From assembly GCF_002847015.1 (NCBI RefSeq), contig NZ_CP025085.1, positions 2,480,001 to 2,544,000 of the forward strand: a stretch of DNA of 64,000 nt, given 5' to 3'. The stretch's first letter is position 1. Each line of letters begins with the position of its first letter. Position numbers and translations under genes: made by a program. The notes beneath the pieces were generated by a model. It had not been told where the DNA came from. It made no database searches and saw nothing but the letters and a program-made list of their open reading frames with translations. The stretch comes from Prodigiosinella confusarubida (GTDB lineage Bacteria > Pseudomonadota > Gammaproteobacteria > Enterobacterales > Enterobacteriaceae). Positions 1 through 10,324 of this stretch are shown piece after piece.

Positions 1-141
1 AAAGCCTTGGGAGGCACGATGCGCCGATGTCTGCTGTGTGATGAACCTGCTCATGTCTGCGCCCGCTCTCGCCGGCATTCTCCAGCGCAAGTGATCGCGT
101 GTGTGGAGGCTATGATTGATGACTGGTTTGCCCGTGACTAA
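1..141 (+). CDS. citX: CitX C-terminus (apo-citrate lyase phosphoribosyl-dephospho-CoA transferase), partial
   Basis: The window opens inside a reading frame that gives 46 codons and then TAA at 139-141. The tail contains RRCLLCDEPAHVCARSRRHS, the conserved cysteine-containing C-terminal signature of CitX. CitX attaches the 2'-(5''-phosphoribosyl)-3'-dephospho-CoA prosthetic group to the acyl-carrier subunit of citrate lyase. The stop codon overlaps the start of citG, which makes the prosthetic group precursor, so the two are translationally coupled in a citrate-fermentation operon. The start and most of the protein lie upstream of the window. Confidence 0.85.
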   Translation, partial: KALGGTMRRCLLCDEPAHVCARSRRHSPAQVIACVEAMIDDWFARD

Positions 142-958
142 ACGGATTTTCCCTGATGTTTCAGTCCTGGCTGAAGAGGCGCTGCTTCGGGAACTGGAGC
201 TAACGCCGAAGCCCGGGTTGGTCGACAGGGATAACAACGGTTCACATCGGGATATGGATCACCGCTTGTTCCAGAAGAGTATCGACGCGATTTCGCCCTG
301 GTTTCAGATTTTTACCGAACAGGGAGAGCTCTATGCACATTTGCCTGTGGATCAACAATTGCAACTGCTGCGTCCTTTAGGCATGGACTGCGAGCAGGCC
401 ATGTTTGCCGCGACGGGGGGAGTCAATACCCATAAAGGCGGCGTTTTCTCTCTCGGATTGCTCTGCTTTGCTGCGGGACGTTTGCAGACACAAGGGCAAT
501 GGCTTAGCTGTGAGCGGCTGTGCGATGAAGTCAGCAAAATGCGCCAGGGCCTGGTAGCTCGCGAGCTGGTGGGCCGTAATGAAAGTGACATGGCAACAGC
601 AGGTGAAAGACTGTTTCGCCGCTATGGGCTGCGTGGCGCAAGAGGTGAGGCCGAAAGCGGTTTTGCCACTGTCCGTCATCATGTGTTGCCGTTCTGGAAT
701 CAGGAAACAGAAATGCGACAACTTCACAGCGCGCTGCTCAGACTGATGGCCGTCAACCTTGACAGTAATCTGGTGTCGCGTGGCGGACCTGATGGGCTGG
801 CATTTGTGCAGAACTATGCCGCTGAACTGTTAAAAAATGGCTGGGCGCACCGCGATCTCTGTGCAATGGATAAGATCCTCATCTCCCGCAATCTTAGCCC
901 GGGCGGGAGTGCGGATCTACTCTCTGTTTCCTGGGTGCTGGCGTCAATTCAGGCGTAG
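119..958 (+). CDS. citG: CitG, triphosphoribosyl-dephospho-CoA synthase
   Basis: CitG condenses ATP with 3'-dephospho-CoA to make the citrate lyase prosthetic group precursor, releasing adenine. Family signatures are visible: TPKPGLVDR near the N-terminus, [15 protein letters not shown] in the middle, [10 protein letters not shown], and the C-terminal [11 protein letters not shown]. The length (279 aa) is normal. GGAGG at 105-109 serves ATG at 119; a TTG at 116 is directly in front of it and is the alternative. The gene overlaps the citX end by 23 nt. MdcB of malonate decarboxylase is a paralogue, but the citX neighbour decides for CitG. Confidence 0.9.
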   Translation: MTGLPVTKRIFPDVSVLAEEALLRELELTPKPGLVDRDNNGSHRDMDHRLFQKSIDAISPWFQIFTEQGELYAHLPVDQQLQLLRPLGMDCEQAMFAATGGVNTHKGGVFSLGLLCFAAGRLQTQGQWLSCERLCDEVSKMRQGLVARELVGRNESDMATAGERLFRRYGLRGARGEAESGFATVRHHVLPFWNQETEMRQLHSALLRLMAVNLDSNLVSRGGPDGLAFVQNYAAELLKNGWAHRDLCAMDKILISRNLSPGGSADLLSVSWVLASIQA

Positions 959-1002
959 CGATTCGGGGTACCTCCCTCGCATTATTCATAAGGAATTTAA
1001 TT

Positions 1003-3600
1003 GTGTTAAATGATTATTGTCAGGCGCAGGCCGGGCGTGCGGCTCAACATATTCCTCCTCTGCCGCTGAATCAACACCAGATGAGCTCACTAACTGAGCT
1101 TCTGAAAAATCCCCCGGTGGGCGAAGAGACTTTTTTATTACATTTGCTCGTGCACTGTGTGCCGCCGGGCGTTGATGACGCCGCTCGTGTTAAAGCCGAA
1201 TTTCTGGCTGCAATCACGAAAGGCGAAGCAATTTCTCCATTGGTATCACCGCAAAAAGCGGTCGAACTGCTGGGAACGATGCAGGGAGGTTACAACATTG
1301 AGCCGCTGATTGCGGCATTGGACGCGCCGCAACTGGCACCGATCGCCGCCAGGGCGTTATCACAGACACTGCTGATGTTTGATAGTTTCTATAATGTTGA
1401 AGAGAAAGCAAAAGCGGGAAATGTCTTTGCCCAGCAGGTGCTACAGGCGTGGGCCGATGCACAATGGTTCCTCTGCCGACCGTCTATCCCCGAAAAAATC
1501 ACCGTAACGGTCTTTAAAGTTACTGGTGAAACTAACACCGACGATCTCTCTCCGGCCCCGGATGCCTGGTCACGGCCCGATATTCCGCTTCATGCGCAGG
1601 CTATGCTGAAAAATGTACGCGAAGGCATTGTGCCGGATGAACCTGGGGTAGTGGGGCCCGTTGCGCAGATAGCGGCGTTAAAGAGTAAGGGATTCCCTCT
1701 GGTCTATGTGGGCGATGTGGTGGGTACCGGTTCTTCGCGCAAGTCTGCCGCTAACTCTGTGCTCTGGCATATGGGTAATGACATCCCGTTTGTACCCAAC
1801 AAGCGGGCGGGTGGCGTGGTGCTGGCCGGGAAAATTGCGCCAATCTTTTTTAATACCATGGAAGATGCGGGGGCATTACCAATAGAAGTGGATGTGACTC
1901 GCCTGAATATGGGCGAGGTAATCGATATCTATCCGTATCAGGGGGAGATTCGCCAGCATCAAAGTGGTGAGTTAATCGCCACGTTTACGCTTAAAACGGA
2001 TGTGTTGCTGGATGAAGTGCGGGCGGGCGGGCGAATTCCGCTAAGCATTGGGCGAGGCCTGACCGCCAGAGCGCGTGAATCCCTGGGCTTGCCAGTAAGC
2101 AATGTTTTTCGGCAGGCCAAAGAAGTGACCACCGGCCAGCGCGGATTCACCCTTGCGCAAAAAATAGTGGGACGGGCTTGTGGTGTACGGGGAATGCGCC
2201 CTGGGTGTTATTGCGAACCGAAAATGACATCAGTGGGATCCCAGGATACCACCGGACCAATGACGCGAGATGAACTTAAGGATCTGGCTTGCCTCGGTTT
2301 TTCGGCCGATCTGGTGATGCAGTCTTTTTGTCACACCTCGGCGTATCCGAAACGCGTCGATGTTCAAATGCAACAGACCTTACCGACTTTCATCATGAAC
2401 CGGGGCGGCGTCTCACTGCGCCCGGGGGATGGTGTTATCCATTCCTGGCTCAACCGGATGCTGCTGCCAGATACTGTAGGGACAGGGGGTGATTCGCATA
2501 CGCGCTTCCCTATTGGGCTTTCCCTGCCGGCGGGCTCAGGCCTGGTGGCATTTGCTGCAGCAACGGGCGTTATGCCGCTCGATATGCCTGAATCGGTGCT
2601 GGTACGCTTTAAAGGAACCATGCAACCGGGCATCACTTTACGCGATTTGGTTCATGCTATTCCGTATTACGCTATCCAGCAAGGGTTGTTGACCGTTGAG
2701 AAGAAAGGGAAAAAGAATATCTTCTCAGGCCGCATTCTGGAGATAGAAGGGCTGCCCGATCTCAATGTCGAGCAGGCTTTTGAACTCACGGATGCCTCTG
2801 CGGAACGCTCGGCGGCGGGTTGTACTATCAAGTTGAATCAGGAGCCTGTCGTGAAGTACCTGCAATCGAATGTTGTGCTGTTGCGCTGGATGATTGCAGA
2901 AGGATACGGTGACAGACGCACACTGGAGCGTCGTATCCAGGGAATGGAAAAATGGCTTGCTGATCCTCAATTGCTGGAAGCCGATGTTGATGCTGAGTAC
3001 GCCGCTATCATCGAGATAGATTTGGCGGAGATTAAAGAACCCATCGTCTGCGCGCCAAACGATCCTGACGATGCCCGCTTACTCTCAGAAGTACAGGGAA
3101 CGAGCATTGATGAAGTTTTTATTGGTTCCTGCATGACTAATATCGGTCATTTCCGGGCTGCCGGTAAGCTGATGAATGAACATCAGGGCGTGTTACCGAC
3201 ACGGCTATGGGTTGCTCCGCCGACGCGTATGGACGCCTCGCAGTTGATGGAGGAAGGTTACTACAGTGTATTTGGTAAAAGTGGTGCTCGCGTTGAATCG
3301 CCTGGCTGTTCCTTGTGTATGGGGAATCAGGCACGCGTCGTTGAGGGTGCTACAGCGGTGTCAACTTCGACGCGTAATTTTCCCAACCGGATGGGGACTG
3401 ATGCGAATGTCTACCTTGCTTCTGCTGAACTTGCGGCTATCGCCGCGCTGACCGGGAAACTTCCCTCACCAAAAGAGTATCACCAGCGGATGTCCGCGAT
3501 TGTAGACACTACTGCGGATACGTATCGTTATCTGAATTTTGATAAGATCCGGCAGTACACTGATAAAGCCGGGGATGTCATTTTTCAGACGCAGCCTTAA
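1003..3600 (+). CDS. acnB: AcnB-type aconitate hydratase, paralogue in a citrate operon
   Basis: This 865-aa protein is collinear with E. coli AcnB (also 865 aa). It interconverts citrate and isocitrate through cis-aconitate with a 4Fe-4S cluster. The N-terminal HEAT-like domain (about 1-160) precedes the swivel domain (around [12 protein letters not shown]) and the catalytic domains. The cluster ligands are C710 (GSCMTN) and C769/C772 (PGCSLCMG), the same numbers as in E. coli. The N-terminal 30 residues differ clearly from E. coli AcnB, which suggests a diverged second copy. Translation starts at GTG 1003 after AAGGA at 990-994. It lies 44 nt behind citG and probably belongs to the same transcript; an aconitase in a citX-citG operon is unusual. 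Confidence 0.92.
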   Translation: MLNDYCQAQAGRAAQHIPPLPLNQHQMSSLTELLKNPPVGEETFLLHLLVHCVPPGVDDAARVKAEFLAAITKGEAISPLVSPQKAVELLGTMQGGYNIEPLIAALDAPQLAPIAARALSQTLLMFDSFYNVEEKAKAGNVFAQQVLQAWADAQWFLCRPSIPEKITVTVFKVTGETNTDDLSPAPDAWSRPDIPLHAQAMLKNVREGIVPDEPGVVGPVAQIAALKSKGFPLVYVGDVVGTGSSRKSAANSVLWHMGNDIPFVPNKRAGGVVLAGKIAPIFFNTMEDAGALPIEVDVTRLNMGEVIDIYPYQGEIRQHQSGELIATFTLKTDVLLDEVRAGGRIPLSIGRGLTARARESLGLPVSNVFRQAKEVTTGQRGFTLAQKIVGRACGVRGMRPGCYCEPKMTSVGSQDTTGPMTRDELKDLACLGFSADLVMQSFCHTSAYPKRVDVQMQQTLPTFIMNRGGVSLRPGDGVIHSWLNRMLLPDTVGTGGDSHTRFPIGLSLPAGSGLVAFAAATGVMPLDMPESVLVRFKGTMQPGITLRDLVHAIPYYAIQQGLLTVEKKGKKNIFSGRILEIEGLPDLNVEQAFELTDASAERSAAGCTIKLNQEPVVKYLQSNVVLLRWMIAEGYGDRRTLERRIQGMEKWLADPQLLEADVDAEYAAIIEIDLAEIKEPIVCAPNDPDDARLLSEVQGTSIDEVFIGSCMTNIGHFRAAGKLMNEHQGVLPTRLWVAPPTRMDASQLMEEGYYSVFGKSGARVESPGCSLCMGNQARVVEGATAVSTSTRNFPNRMGTDANVYLASAELAAIAALTGKLPSPKEYHQRMSAIVDTTADTYRYLNFDKIRQYTDKAGDVIFQTQP

Positions 3601-3617
3601 CGCATGCAGGTGCAACA

Positions 3618-3646
3618 CCCTGGCAGGTACATTCTGCCTGCCAGGG
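3618..3646 (+). terminator. Hairpin after acnB
   Basis: A perfect 10-bp inverted repeat (ccctggcagg / cctgccaggg) with a 9-nt loop starts 17 nt after the acnB stop. No T-run follows, so it may act as an RNA 3'-end stabiliser or an imperfect terminator of the cit operon. Confidence 0.55.
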
Positions 3647-3660
3647 CGCGGGAGGAACGC

Positions 3661-4158
3661 CGGTATATTAACGATTCAGGAAAATATTGCGCATTATTTG
3701 AATTGTGACGGCTTCGGGCCCCCATTCTTGAATGACCCGTGGCGTAGTTTAACCAGCGTATTGTTTCCTCAGTTGTATTCACAATTCAAAGATGTCTGTG
3801 CCCCCGTTCTGTTTAAAAAACCGGCTTGTCACGGGATGCGTTCTGTTTTCCTGGTAACTCAGACATCGACGGAGGCCACGCTGATGATGTTGGACAGTTG
3901 CCTCGATATCTGGGATTAACATTACCCGCGAATCAGCAAAGGCCGGTCTATTCCCGGAGCAAATTTCATGCCTTCTTGACTATCAAGACGTGTAAGATAT
4001 CTCCGATGGACTATTTAGTGCGTAACGTTATTTATCTGGTGATTCAGCCAACATTAAAAAAATGAAGTATGCCGATCCAGAATTGGCGGCGGATAATGAC
4101 CCTTTCTACTATCGATTCGGTGACCGCTCTGAGCGATCTGAGCGATCACCTTTAATTC
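3661..4158. other. Unassigned stretch, possibly decayed gene remnants
   Basis: No intact gene of recognised type is present. Short open stretches on the plus strand read like protein but are in different frames and lack a credible start and ribosome site. They are a frame ending at about 3919, one around 3826-4065 (containing QLPRYLGLTLP) and one around 4066-4155 (containing ELAADNDPFYYRFGDR). This could be one or more frameshifted genes, or chance. I could not assign a family. Confidence 0.3.
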
Positions 4159-4167
4159 TGTGACAGT

Positions 4168-4293
4168 TATACCCGTCATCTTTCAAACTGCAGGTGTGTG
4201 TCTGTCCCCCTTTACCCTAGCCGCTTATTGACGTATGCCCCCGGGTATTCACTCAGTTGCCGTTTTCGTGCAATTTGAAATCTATTGGATATA
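4168..4293. repeat. ERIC element (about 126 bp)
   Basis: The element starts with tatacccgtcatctttcaaa and ends with the approximately complementary tttgaaatctattggatata. Inside is a cccgggtattcactcagttgccg segment matching the right arm of the enterobacterial repetitive intergenic consensus. The length is about that of the 127-bp family. It can fold into one long imperfect hairpin and lies downstream of cybC, which reads towards it. Confidence 0.8.
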
Positions 4294-4356
4294 TAAGTAA
4301 TTATTTACAAGGTACATGTTTTTAAATAATCACAACCTTGATAATTTAGTTTTTAC

Positions 4357-4725
4357 TCAGACACCGAGTTTTCTATGATATTCATCTCGGATTTTTCTGA
4401 TATTTGCAGTGGCAACCTTGGCTTCCTTTAATTTCCCTGCATCAACTAATGCAATAGCATCGTCAATTTGTTTAATAAGCTTGGTCAATCCTTCATTGAA
4501 GACTTTATCTTTCGTAAATCCAGGATCTGCTTTCGCTTTGTTGGCATGTTCTTTAAGCTTCAATAAATCAGCTTTGAGCGTAGCCGCATCTGTAGCAGTA
4601 GAAGCGGCACTGTAATTTTTCTGCATAGAATGCATTTCACTGTTCACTCCCGCAATGCTGGTGTAAGGCAGCATTGTGGCTGAAACAGATAACGCTAAAC
4701 AGATTGTCATCATCGTTTTTTTCAT
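4357..4725 (-). CDS. cybC: Soluble cytochrome b562
   Basis: This 122-aa periplasmic four-helix haem protein is related to E. coli CybC (128 aa). A Sec signal peptide covers about residues 1-25, with cleavage probably after SIA. The mature chain begins with a Met at residue 31 (NSEMHSM), placed like the axial ligand Met7 of E. coli. The C-terminus has IRDEYHRKLG with H117 in the place of ligand His102. The middle (KQIDDAIALVDAGKLKEAK) matches the family helix. ATG is preceded by aggagtgagca. The physiological role of cytochrome b562 is not established. It is monocistronic, facing the ERIC element. Confidence 0.82.
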   Translation of the reverse strand: MKKTMMTICLALSVSATMLPYTSIAGVNSEMHSMQKNYSAASTATDAATLKADLLKLKEHANKAKADPGFTKDKVFNEGLTKLIKQIDDAIALVDAGKLKEAKVATANIRKIRDEYHRKLGV

Positions 4726-4928
4726 TGCTCACTCCTGTTAATTAAGTCAATAGCATGGCTGGTAGGTAATTATTGCCGTAGCAGTATTAATAACAATTGA
4801 GTGTCGGTCAAATAAAAAATATCTTATGGAAATAAGAATCATTCAAATTAATAAGTAGAGGATTACTATGTTGTAGAGCATTGCGAACTGAATTAATTAA
4901 CTAATGTAATGGGTTGAGAAATATGTCA

Positions 4929-5133
4929 ATACATGTCGTCTTTCAGATCGCAGATGCGTTGGCGGCGCTTAATTACTCGGCCCATCTTCTGGAGCTCGCC
5001 TTTTTGGGGCCGCTGCAAACAGTGCCCAAATCTGCGCCTTGCAGAGATTTGTTACCTGAATGACTTATCAGCGTAATTTCATCGGAATTCCTTTACTGGC
5101 CGCCTTTCTGCAATTCGAAATATATTGGGTGTA
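4929..5133. repeat. ERIC-like element with an internal insertion (about 205 bp)
   Basis: The left part (gtcgtctttcagatcgcagatgcgttggc) and right part (ccgcctttctgcaattcgaaatatattgggtgta) match the ends of ERIC-type repeats. About 80 extra bases in the middle make it longer than 127 bp. The rest of the 570-bp gap between cybC and the MATE gene (4726-5295) is AT-rich, and I see no gene in it. Confidence 0.6.
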
Positions 5134-5295
5134 ATGTTTTAAATCTAAAAAATAGTGCATTATTTTTATTCTATCTTCTGTTATTAACCTGTTTTAAATT
5201 TCACCAACACAGAATCCAGTTGTGAACAATCACTATTTAATATTAATGGTCGCTGTCGACGTGAGGTCTGATCATCAAATAGCAAATCGCGTTTA

Positions 5296-6720
5296 TTATT
5301 GCCCTAATGGACGTTGATAGCGCCATAACCATTTGCCACTGATCATGCGGTGATAGAATAGTATGCCGCGTACTATCCAATCAAAAAACATTCCCATCCA
5401 TATGCCGACAACACCGAAACCTAATATAACGCCCAGAATATATCCGGCAATTACCCGACATCCCCACATGCCCGCTAAAGCGACCCACATTGTATAGCGG
5501 GCGTCTTTTGCTCCTTTAAGTCCGGCAGGCAGGACCCATGAGGCGGCCCAGATTGGCATAAACAGCGCGTTTAGCCAGATTAGTTGCTGAACGACTCTGA
5601 TCACTTCAGGTTCGTTAGTGTAAAATGACGCCAGCAGTCTGGCGCTGGGTACTGACAGTAGGGCTAGGGTACATAAACCAATATTGGATAACCAAAATAT
5701 ATATTTAAGCTGCCGGATGGGTTGCATAATCTGTCCTTTCCCTAATCGAGTGCCAACAATAATCGTAGAGGTAGAACCCAGAGCATTCCCCGGTAGATTA
5801 ATTAATGACACGATAGAAAAGGCAATAAAATTTCCGGCAATTACCTCTGTGCCCATTCCGGCTACAAACCGTTGGGTGATCAATTTTCCTACATTAAACA
5901 TCACAGACTCAACACTGGCAGGAACTCCAATACTAAGTACTTCGTATAATATGGCCGTAGTAAAGGGGGTAAAATACCCTTTAAAAGGAATACGCAAAGC
6001 ACCATTGAAACCTTTCATTAATGTCAGAATGACGAATAGGGCACCGATATAGCGAGAAATGCTAATCCCTATACCCGCACCGATAAATCCCATGCCCTTC
6101 CAGGAGAAAATACCGTAAATCAAGATACTGCTAAGTAGAATATTCAGTATATTCATGCCGATATTAATGAACATCGGTAGTTTGGTGTTACCCGCTCCGC
6201 GTAGCGCACCACAACCAACTAGTGTGATGGCCACCGCGGGATAACCCCACACGGTAAGCCTCAAGAAAGTCAGTGCCAGGCCTTTGACCGCCACATCCGC
6301 ATTATGTGCAATGAGGTTGATGATGGTATCGCCAGCAAACTCAACAAGACCAACCAGCAGAAATGAAATGAGTACTAGCAGGGAAATTGATTGTCGAGCA
6401 GCAAGCCTTGCTTGTTTGCGATTACGTTTCCCCAAACTGAACGAGACGACAACGGCGGTTCCTAGTGCTACGGCAGTAAAAAATGCGATGATCAACATGT
6501 TGAAGCTATCGGCTAACCCAACAGCAGCCATGGATTCTTTACCCAGCCAGCTAACCAGGAAGGTGCTGAATATGCCCATCAATATGACACAGAGCCCTTC
6601 AATGAATATAGGTACGGCGAGAGGCACTATTTCTCGGTAAAACAAGACATGGTTGGAGTGACGCTCTTTGTACCAGGTTGTTTTCTGCAATATTGCTATG
6701 AAGTGCTTTACTGTACTCAA
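5296..6720 (-). CDS. yeeO: YeeO-like MATE family exporter
   Basis: This 474-aa inner-membrane protein has about 12 hydrophobic segments in the two-bundle MATE pattern. It follows E. coli YeeO closely: REIVPLAVPIF near residue 30, TFLVSWLGKESMAAVGLADS, GCGALRGAGNTKLP, NLPGNALGS and AASWVLPAGLKGAKDARY. YeeO is reported to export flavins (FMN/FAD) and dipeptides. The best start is TTG at 6720 with AGG upstream, because no in-frame ATG precedes the first membrane helix. It lacks the long N-terminal extension annotated for E. coli YeeO. It lies upstream of dsrB, away from the flagellar operons. Confidence 0.85.
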   Translation of the reverse strand: MSTVKHFIAILQKTTWYKERHSNHVLFYREIVPLAVPIFIEGLCVILMGIFSTFLVSWLGKESMAAVGLADSFNMLIIAFFTAVALGTAVVVSFSLGKRNRKQARLAARQSISLLVLISFLLVGLVEFAGDTIINLIAHNADVAVKGLALTFLRLTVWGYPAVAITLVGCGALRGAGNTKLPMFINIGMNILNILLSSILIYGIFSWKGMGFIGAGIGISISRYIGALFVILTLMKGFNGALRIPFKGYFTPFTTAILYEVLSIGVPASVESVMFNVGKLITQRFVAGMGTEVIAGNFIAFSIVSLINLPGNALGSTSTIIVGTRLGKGQIMQPIRQLKYIFWLSNIGLCTLALLSVPSARLLASFYTNEPEVIRVVQQLIWLNALFMPIWAASWVLPAGLKGAKDARYTMWVALAGMWGCRVIAGYILGVILGFGVVGIWMGMFFDWIVRGILFYHRMISGKWLWRYQRPLGQ

Positions 6721-7258
6721 ATTCAGGCCTACCTATGTTCACGGGCGCAGGGTGTCGCATACTCGCTGTTCAGCGTTTTTCATCGTAGAAAGATGGCAGC
6801 AGAAAAGGCGCTGTCAGTGCTGATTTCAAGTCAGGATGTAGAGCAGTGTGTAATAGGTTGAACATGTAAACCATGATCTTATTGGGCTTCTTTATCTGCC
6901 TTTCCCAGGGGGTAAAAATGAACCTTCGGATCAGTGAGTATTCATCTGTATCGCATTGATACCGCTGAATGAGATTGGTGCAGATCATGGCCAGCGGGGC
7001 TATAACCAAGAGTTTACTACGGTTGACAAACTATCCACATTGGCGATTATAACCGGTACATGTAGTGCTCGCGATTACCAAAGAGTATAAAACACTAATT
7101 TGGATGAAACGCTATTTCAAAATTGTATATGCAAAATTTATCTCTATCTGAACGAGCTATTGTGTGAATAAATTCTGTCGTGATTCCTTTTATTCATTGA
7201 CTTAAAAAACTGAAAATTAGTTCATCGTTAAAACCGGAAGAAGAAAAAGAGATTCACT
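6721..7258. other. Intergenic region between yeeO and dsrB
   Basis: These 538 bases separate the divergent yeeO and dsrB genes and should hold both promoters. A minus-strand open stretch at 6770-7009 (79 codons) has no recognisable family or clear ribosome site, so I do not call it a gene. The last 200 bases before dsrB are AT-rich, and a gaagaagaaaaagag purine run lies just upstream of its ATG. Confidence 0.5.
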
Positions 7259-7465
7259 ATGAAAATAAATGATTTAGTCACGGTAAAAACCGATGGGGAG
7301 GCTCGTCGAGAGGGCGTTATTCTGGCAGTGGAGGTGTTTCAGGAAGGAACGATGTATTTGGTTTCTCTTAAGGACTATCCTGCCGGTATCTGGTTTTTTA
7401 ATGAAATTAACAGTAGTACCCCTGATAGTGTTTTTGTCGAACCAAGGATATTGACTAAAAAATAA
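7259..7465 (+). CDS. dsrB: DsrB family small protein
   Basis: This 68-aa protein matches E. coli DsrB (62 aa): [13 protein letters not shown] at the start, EGTMYLVSL in the middle and [11 protein letters not shown] towards the C-terminus. It looks like a small beta-rich domain with no signal peptide or membrane segment. In E. coli the gene is controlled by sigma-S and DsrA RNA, and its function is unknown. It is an isolated gene facing the chemoreceptor gene across a shared hairpin. The C-terminus is slightly longer than in E. coli. Confidence 0.85.
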   Translation: MKINDLVTVKTDGEARREGVILAVEVFQEGTMYLVSLKDYPAGIWFFNEINSSTPDSVFVEPRILTKK

Positions 7466-7510
7466 CACCGGTACTCGCCTTATCGGGAAATTGTAGGCTA
7501 ATACCGGTGT
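7465..7510. terminator. Bidirectional hairpin between dsrB and the chemoreceptor gene
   Basis: acaccggta (7465-7473) pairs with taccggtgt (7502-7510) across a 28-nt loop. It lies between two convergent genes, but there is no long T-run on either side. Confidence 0.5.
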
Positions 7511-7518
7511 CGTGGCTG

Positions 7519-9249
7519 TTAGAACGTTTCCCAGTTGTCATTACCCGGTTTGGTGGATGGTCGTCTGGTTAGTGCTAAGGCTGAAGCGGACTGTGCTGCC
7601 AGTATTGGCTGAACTGTTGGGGTCGCAGCATAATCCTGAGAATGCCGTGAAGATAATTTGAATGCGGCTACAGCTCGTGTTAATACGGCAGCCTGCTCTT
7701 CCAGAGACGCTGCGGCAGCCGATGCTTCTTGAACTAAGGCGGCGTTTTGTTGTGTCACACTATCCATTTCAGAGATAGCCTGCCCGACTTGTGTAATGCC
7801 TCGACTCTGTTCATCAGAGGCTGAAGCAATCTCATTCATGATATCGGTTACGTTGGTCACGGCATGGACAATCTCTTGCATGGTTTGTCCGGCTTTATCG
7901 ACGAGAGTTGAACCGCTGTTCACTAATGACACCGATTCCGAAATCAACCCTTCAATTTCTTTTGCAGCCTGTGCGCTACGCTGAGCCAGATTGCGTACTT
8001 CTCCGGCCACGACAGCAAATCCACGCCCTTGTTCTCCGGCTCTGGCTGCTTCCACTGCGGCATTGAGGGCCAGAATATTTGTCTGGAAAGCGATGCTGTT
8101 AATCACGTTAGTGATTTCGGATATTTTTTTGGAGCTACCGGTAATATTATTCATGGTACTAACAACACCAGCAACAATTTCGCCGCCTTGTCTGGCCTTA
8201 CCTGAGGCATTTGATGCTAGTTGGCTGGCATTATGTGCGTTGTCAGAGTTCTGTTTTACTGTGGCCGTTAATTGTTCCATGCTTGCTGCCGTTTGCTCGA
8301 TAGCAGCTGCCTGCTGTTCCGTGCGGGAGGATAAGTCTGTGTTCCCGGCGGTAATTTCTATTGAACCCTGATAAATGGAATCAGCGCTTTCCCGGACGGT
8401 AGATACAGTGTGGACTAATGCTGCCTGCATTTGCTGGACATTTGAGCCGAGTATCCCAATTTCGTTATGACCATAGTTTTCATCTGGCTGGGTGAGATCG
8501 CCTTGAGCAATACGCTGGATGCGACTCACCAGTTGATTCATCGGTTTAATCAGCACGCTTTTCAGTAACAAGAACGTGATAATCGTCATGATTGCTGCAA
8601 TGATAAAACTGACACCCATCAAGCTATATCCCAGGAGCGCGTCTTTTTGCGCTTTTGTATTCAGCGCCTTGGCTCGTTCGGTTCGATAGGCAACAGCTTG
8701 CAACAATGGTTTATTGTATGCGGCATCTAGAATACGATTCTCTTCTGATTCATGTGAAAGGACTTCTTCAAAGTAGCCATCTTTGGCAGCTTGTAACGTT
8801 GGCATGATGCCTTGTTCTATATAAGCGTTGTAAGCTTTTTTCAGTGCCGGATCGAGAGCGATATCCGTTGCGGTTTTAATACTACGGTTCTCATAAACCT
8901 GATAAGCACGTTTGGATTGTGCAATGCGGCTTTCGGCCTGCTGCAGATTATCATTATAAACTTTAGTGTCACCAACACGGACTGCCGCGGCAGCCTGAAT
9001 AAGTAATAAGCGGGCGGTGCGCAGGTTATTAGAACTGTTAGAGATGCCTAAGCGAACATCAATCTCTTGTGTTACGTAATCCAGGGTTTGGTTGCTGCGT
9101 ACCAGAAAATAACTGGATACCCCGATAGACAATGCAAACAGTAGCATGATGCCGCCCAGAATAATGACGAATAAAGGCACTAAACGGAGGTTATTCATCG
9201 TTCCAATTTTACCCTGTTGTTCTGATTTTGATATCATTTTCATATCCAT
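7519..9249 (-). CDS. Methyl-accepting chemotaxis protein (TarH-type)
   Basis: This transmembrane chemoreceptor of 576 aa has TM1 at about residues 23-44, a periplasmic four-helix-type sensor to about 205, TM2 at about 206-230, then HAMP and the cytoplasmic methylation and signalling hairpin. The near-invariant tip [20 protein letters not shown] is present. It ends in DNWETF, the pentapeptide tether for CheR and CheB. The sensor resembles enteric receptors but differs from the Tsr-like protein at 16338, so the ligand is unknown. The ATG at 9249 is taken; an ATG at 9198 ([10 protein letters not shown]) would give a short cytoplasmic N-terminus more typical of the family. It is transcribed alone, away from flhDC. 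Confidence 0.9.
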   Translation of the reverse strand: MDMKMISKSEQQGKIGTMNNLRLVPLFVIILGGIMLLFALSIGVSSYFLVRSNQTLDYVTQEIDVRLGISNSSNNLRTARLLLIQAAAAVRVGDTKVYNDNLQQAESRIAQSKRAYQVYENRSIKTATDIALDPALKKAYNAYIEQGIMPTLQAAKDGYFEEVLSHESEENRILDAAYNKPLLQAVAYRTERAKALNTKAQKDALLGYSLMGVSFIIAAIMTIITFLLLKSVLIKPMNQLVSRIQRIAQGDLTQPDENYGHNEIGILGSNVQQMQAALVHTVSTVRESADSIYQGSIEITAGNTDLSSRTEQQAAAIEQTAASMEQLTATVKQNSDNAHNASQLASNASGKARQGGEIVAGVVSTMNNITGSSKKISEITNVINSIAFQTNILALNAAVEAARAGEQGRGFAVVAGEVRNLAQRSAQAAKEIEGLISESVSLVNSGSTLVDKAGQTMQEIVHAVTNVTDIMNEIASASDEQSRGITQVGQAISEMDSVTQQNAALVQEASAAAASLEEQAAVLTRAVAAFKLSSRHSQDYAATPTVQPILAAQSASALALTRRPSTKPGNDNWETF

Positions 9250-10244
9250 TTGCTCATTTTCAAAGGGAAGTAATGGTGACTCACCTTACTACTCACTGGT
9301 GTGTGGACGTTTTTGCTAAAAAATCGGTTGTGCCAACGGCTCGACTTTTCTAGAACCAATATAAAAGATAATGAGTATCTAGTGGGAAACATTAATGTGC
9401 ATCAATGCGACGTTGATCACGATTTTGCCGTCTAAAAAGAGGGATGGGAAAGACAGTGATTAATTATTCGGCATATTAATTATTTGATTATATGAATAAA
9501 ATAATATTTATACCTGCTGGTACATAATTGCTTAATGGCTAACATTTTAAGCTATGACCAGTTACATAACCAGAAATCTATAAAATACAGATGAAGGCAC
9601 TTATAGAAATGAAATGTGAACATGAGCACTACTGTGGATAAAGCGGCCGTGAGATGAGTAACTTTAGGAAACTGCCGGGGAGGATTATGCCGTTAATAGA
9701 TAATTAATATTATTATCTCAAATTACTTTTACTGCATCTACCAGAGTGAAGGTGTTAAAGTCAAGTTAAATATCTTCGAGGGTTAATGTGAATTCGTTTT
9801 CTTTTTATATTTTACATATGGTCAGTATTTTGTGTCCTTGTTTCCTATTTATCCTATTCTTAACAAAAATTCTGGAATTTTAAAGGAAATATTCTCTTAT
9901 TTTGCTGATTTTATTCTATCCTATCCATAAAAGAACCCGGTTTGGAGTAAAATACTAGAATCAGACATGTCAGGGACATTGGGTCAGTGTTTTAAAAGAT
10001 GATGTAATAGTAACTGAAGTGATGATCTGAATCATTATGGATGAAAAACCCTGTGATCTTATATTTAATCTTCGTAATTGATAAGTGGTTTGTTTTTTTA
10101 TTTTATAAATCAATCCGTTAAATTTAATTGATCAATAATAGAGTCTGTTTTGATGAGGTCGTGTGTAATTGTGGTTATTTCGTATGCAAGAAAATAGGTA
10201 TTAATTATAAAAAAGGAAATAATTAGGACCAATCCCTTCATTTT
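9250..10244. other. Long AT-rich intergenic region upstream of flhDC
   Basis: About 1 kb separates the divergently transcribed chemoreceptor gene and flhDC. I find no credible gene, tRNA or repeat in it. The part next to the receptor should hold its promoter. Long control regions upstream of flhDC are known in enterics, where many regulators (for example RcsB, H-NS, OmpR, LrhA) bind; I do not assign sites by eye. Confidence 0.5.
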
Positions 10245-10260
10245 TGTGATCTACATCACG
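10245..10260 (+). promoter_or_regulatory. CRP-cAMP binding site of flhDC
   Basis: TGTGA-N6-TCACG (tgtgatctacatcacg) matches the CRP consensus TGTGA-N6-TCACA at 9 of 10 positions. E. coli flhDC is activated by CRP from a comparable site upstream of flhD, so catabolite control of motility is expected here. Confidence 0.8.
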
Positions 10261-10288
10261 TTTTTGTCAAATTTCATGTACTATCGCG

Positions 10289-10318
10289 TTGTATGTGCTA
10301 CGGCTTAGGCGGTAGAGT
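10289..10318 (+). promoter_or_regulatory. Candidate flhDC core promoter
   Basis: TTGTAT (10289-10294) and TAGAGT (10313-10318) are 18 nt apart. A start near 10325 would put the CRP site at about -72, close to its position in E. coli, and leave a leader of about 250 nt before flhD. TTGTCA at 10264 with TACTAT at 10279 is badly spaced. The choice is tentative. Confidence 0.35.
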
Positions 10319-10324
10319 AAACAG

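Noticed and set aside
6770-7009. 79-codon minus-strand open frame upstream of yeeO
   Set aside because: No family recognised and no ribosome site; left as intergenic.
9250-9345. Possible sigma-28 promoter of the chemoreceptor gene at 7519 (aaatcggt at 9321 on the plus strand)
   Set aside because: The -10 match is 5 of 8, and no TAAA-like box stands 15 nt away; only a GAAA at wrong spacing. Not reported as a feature.
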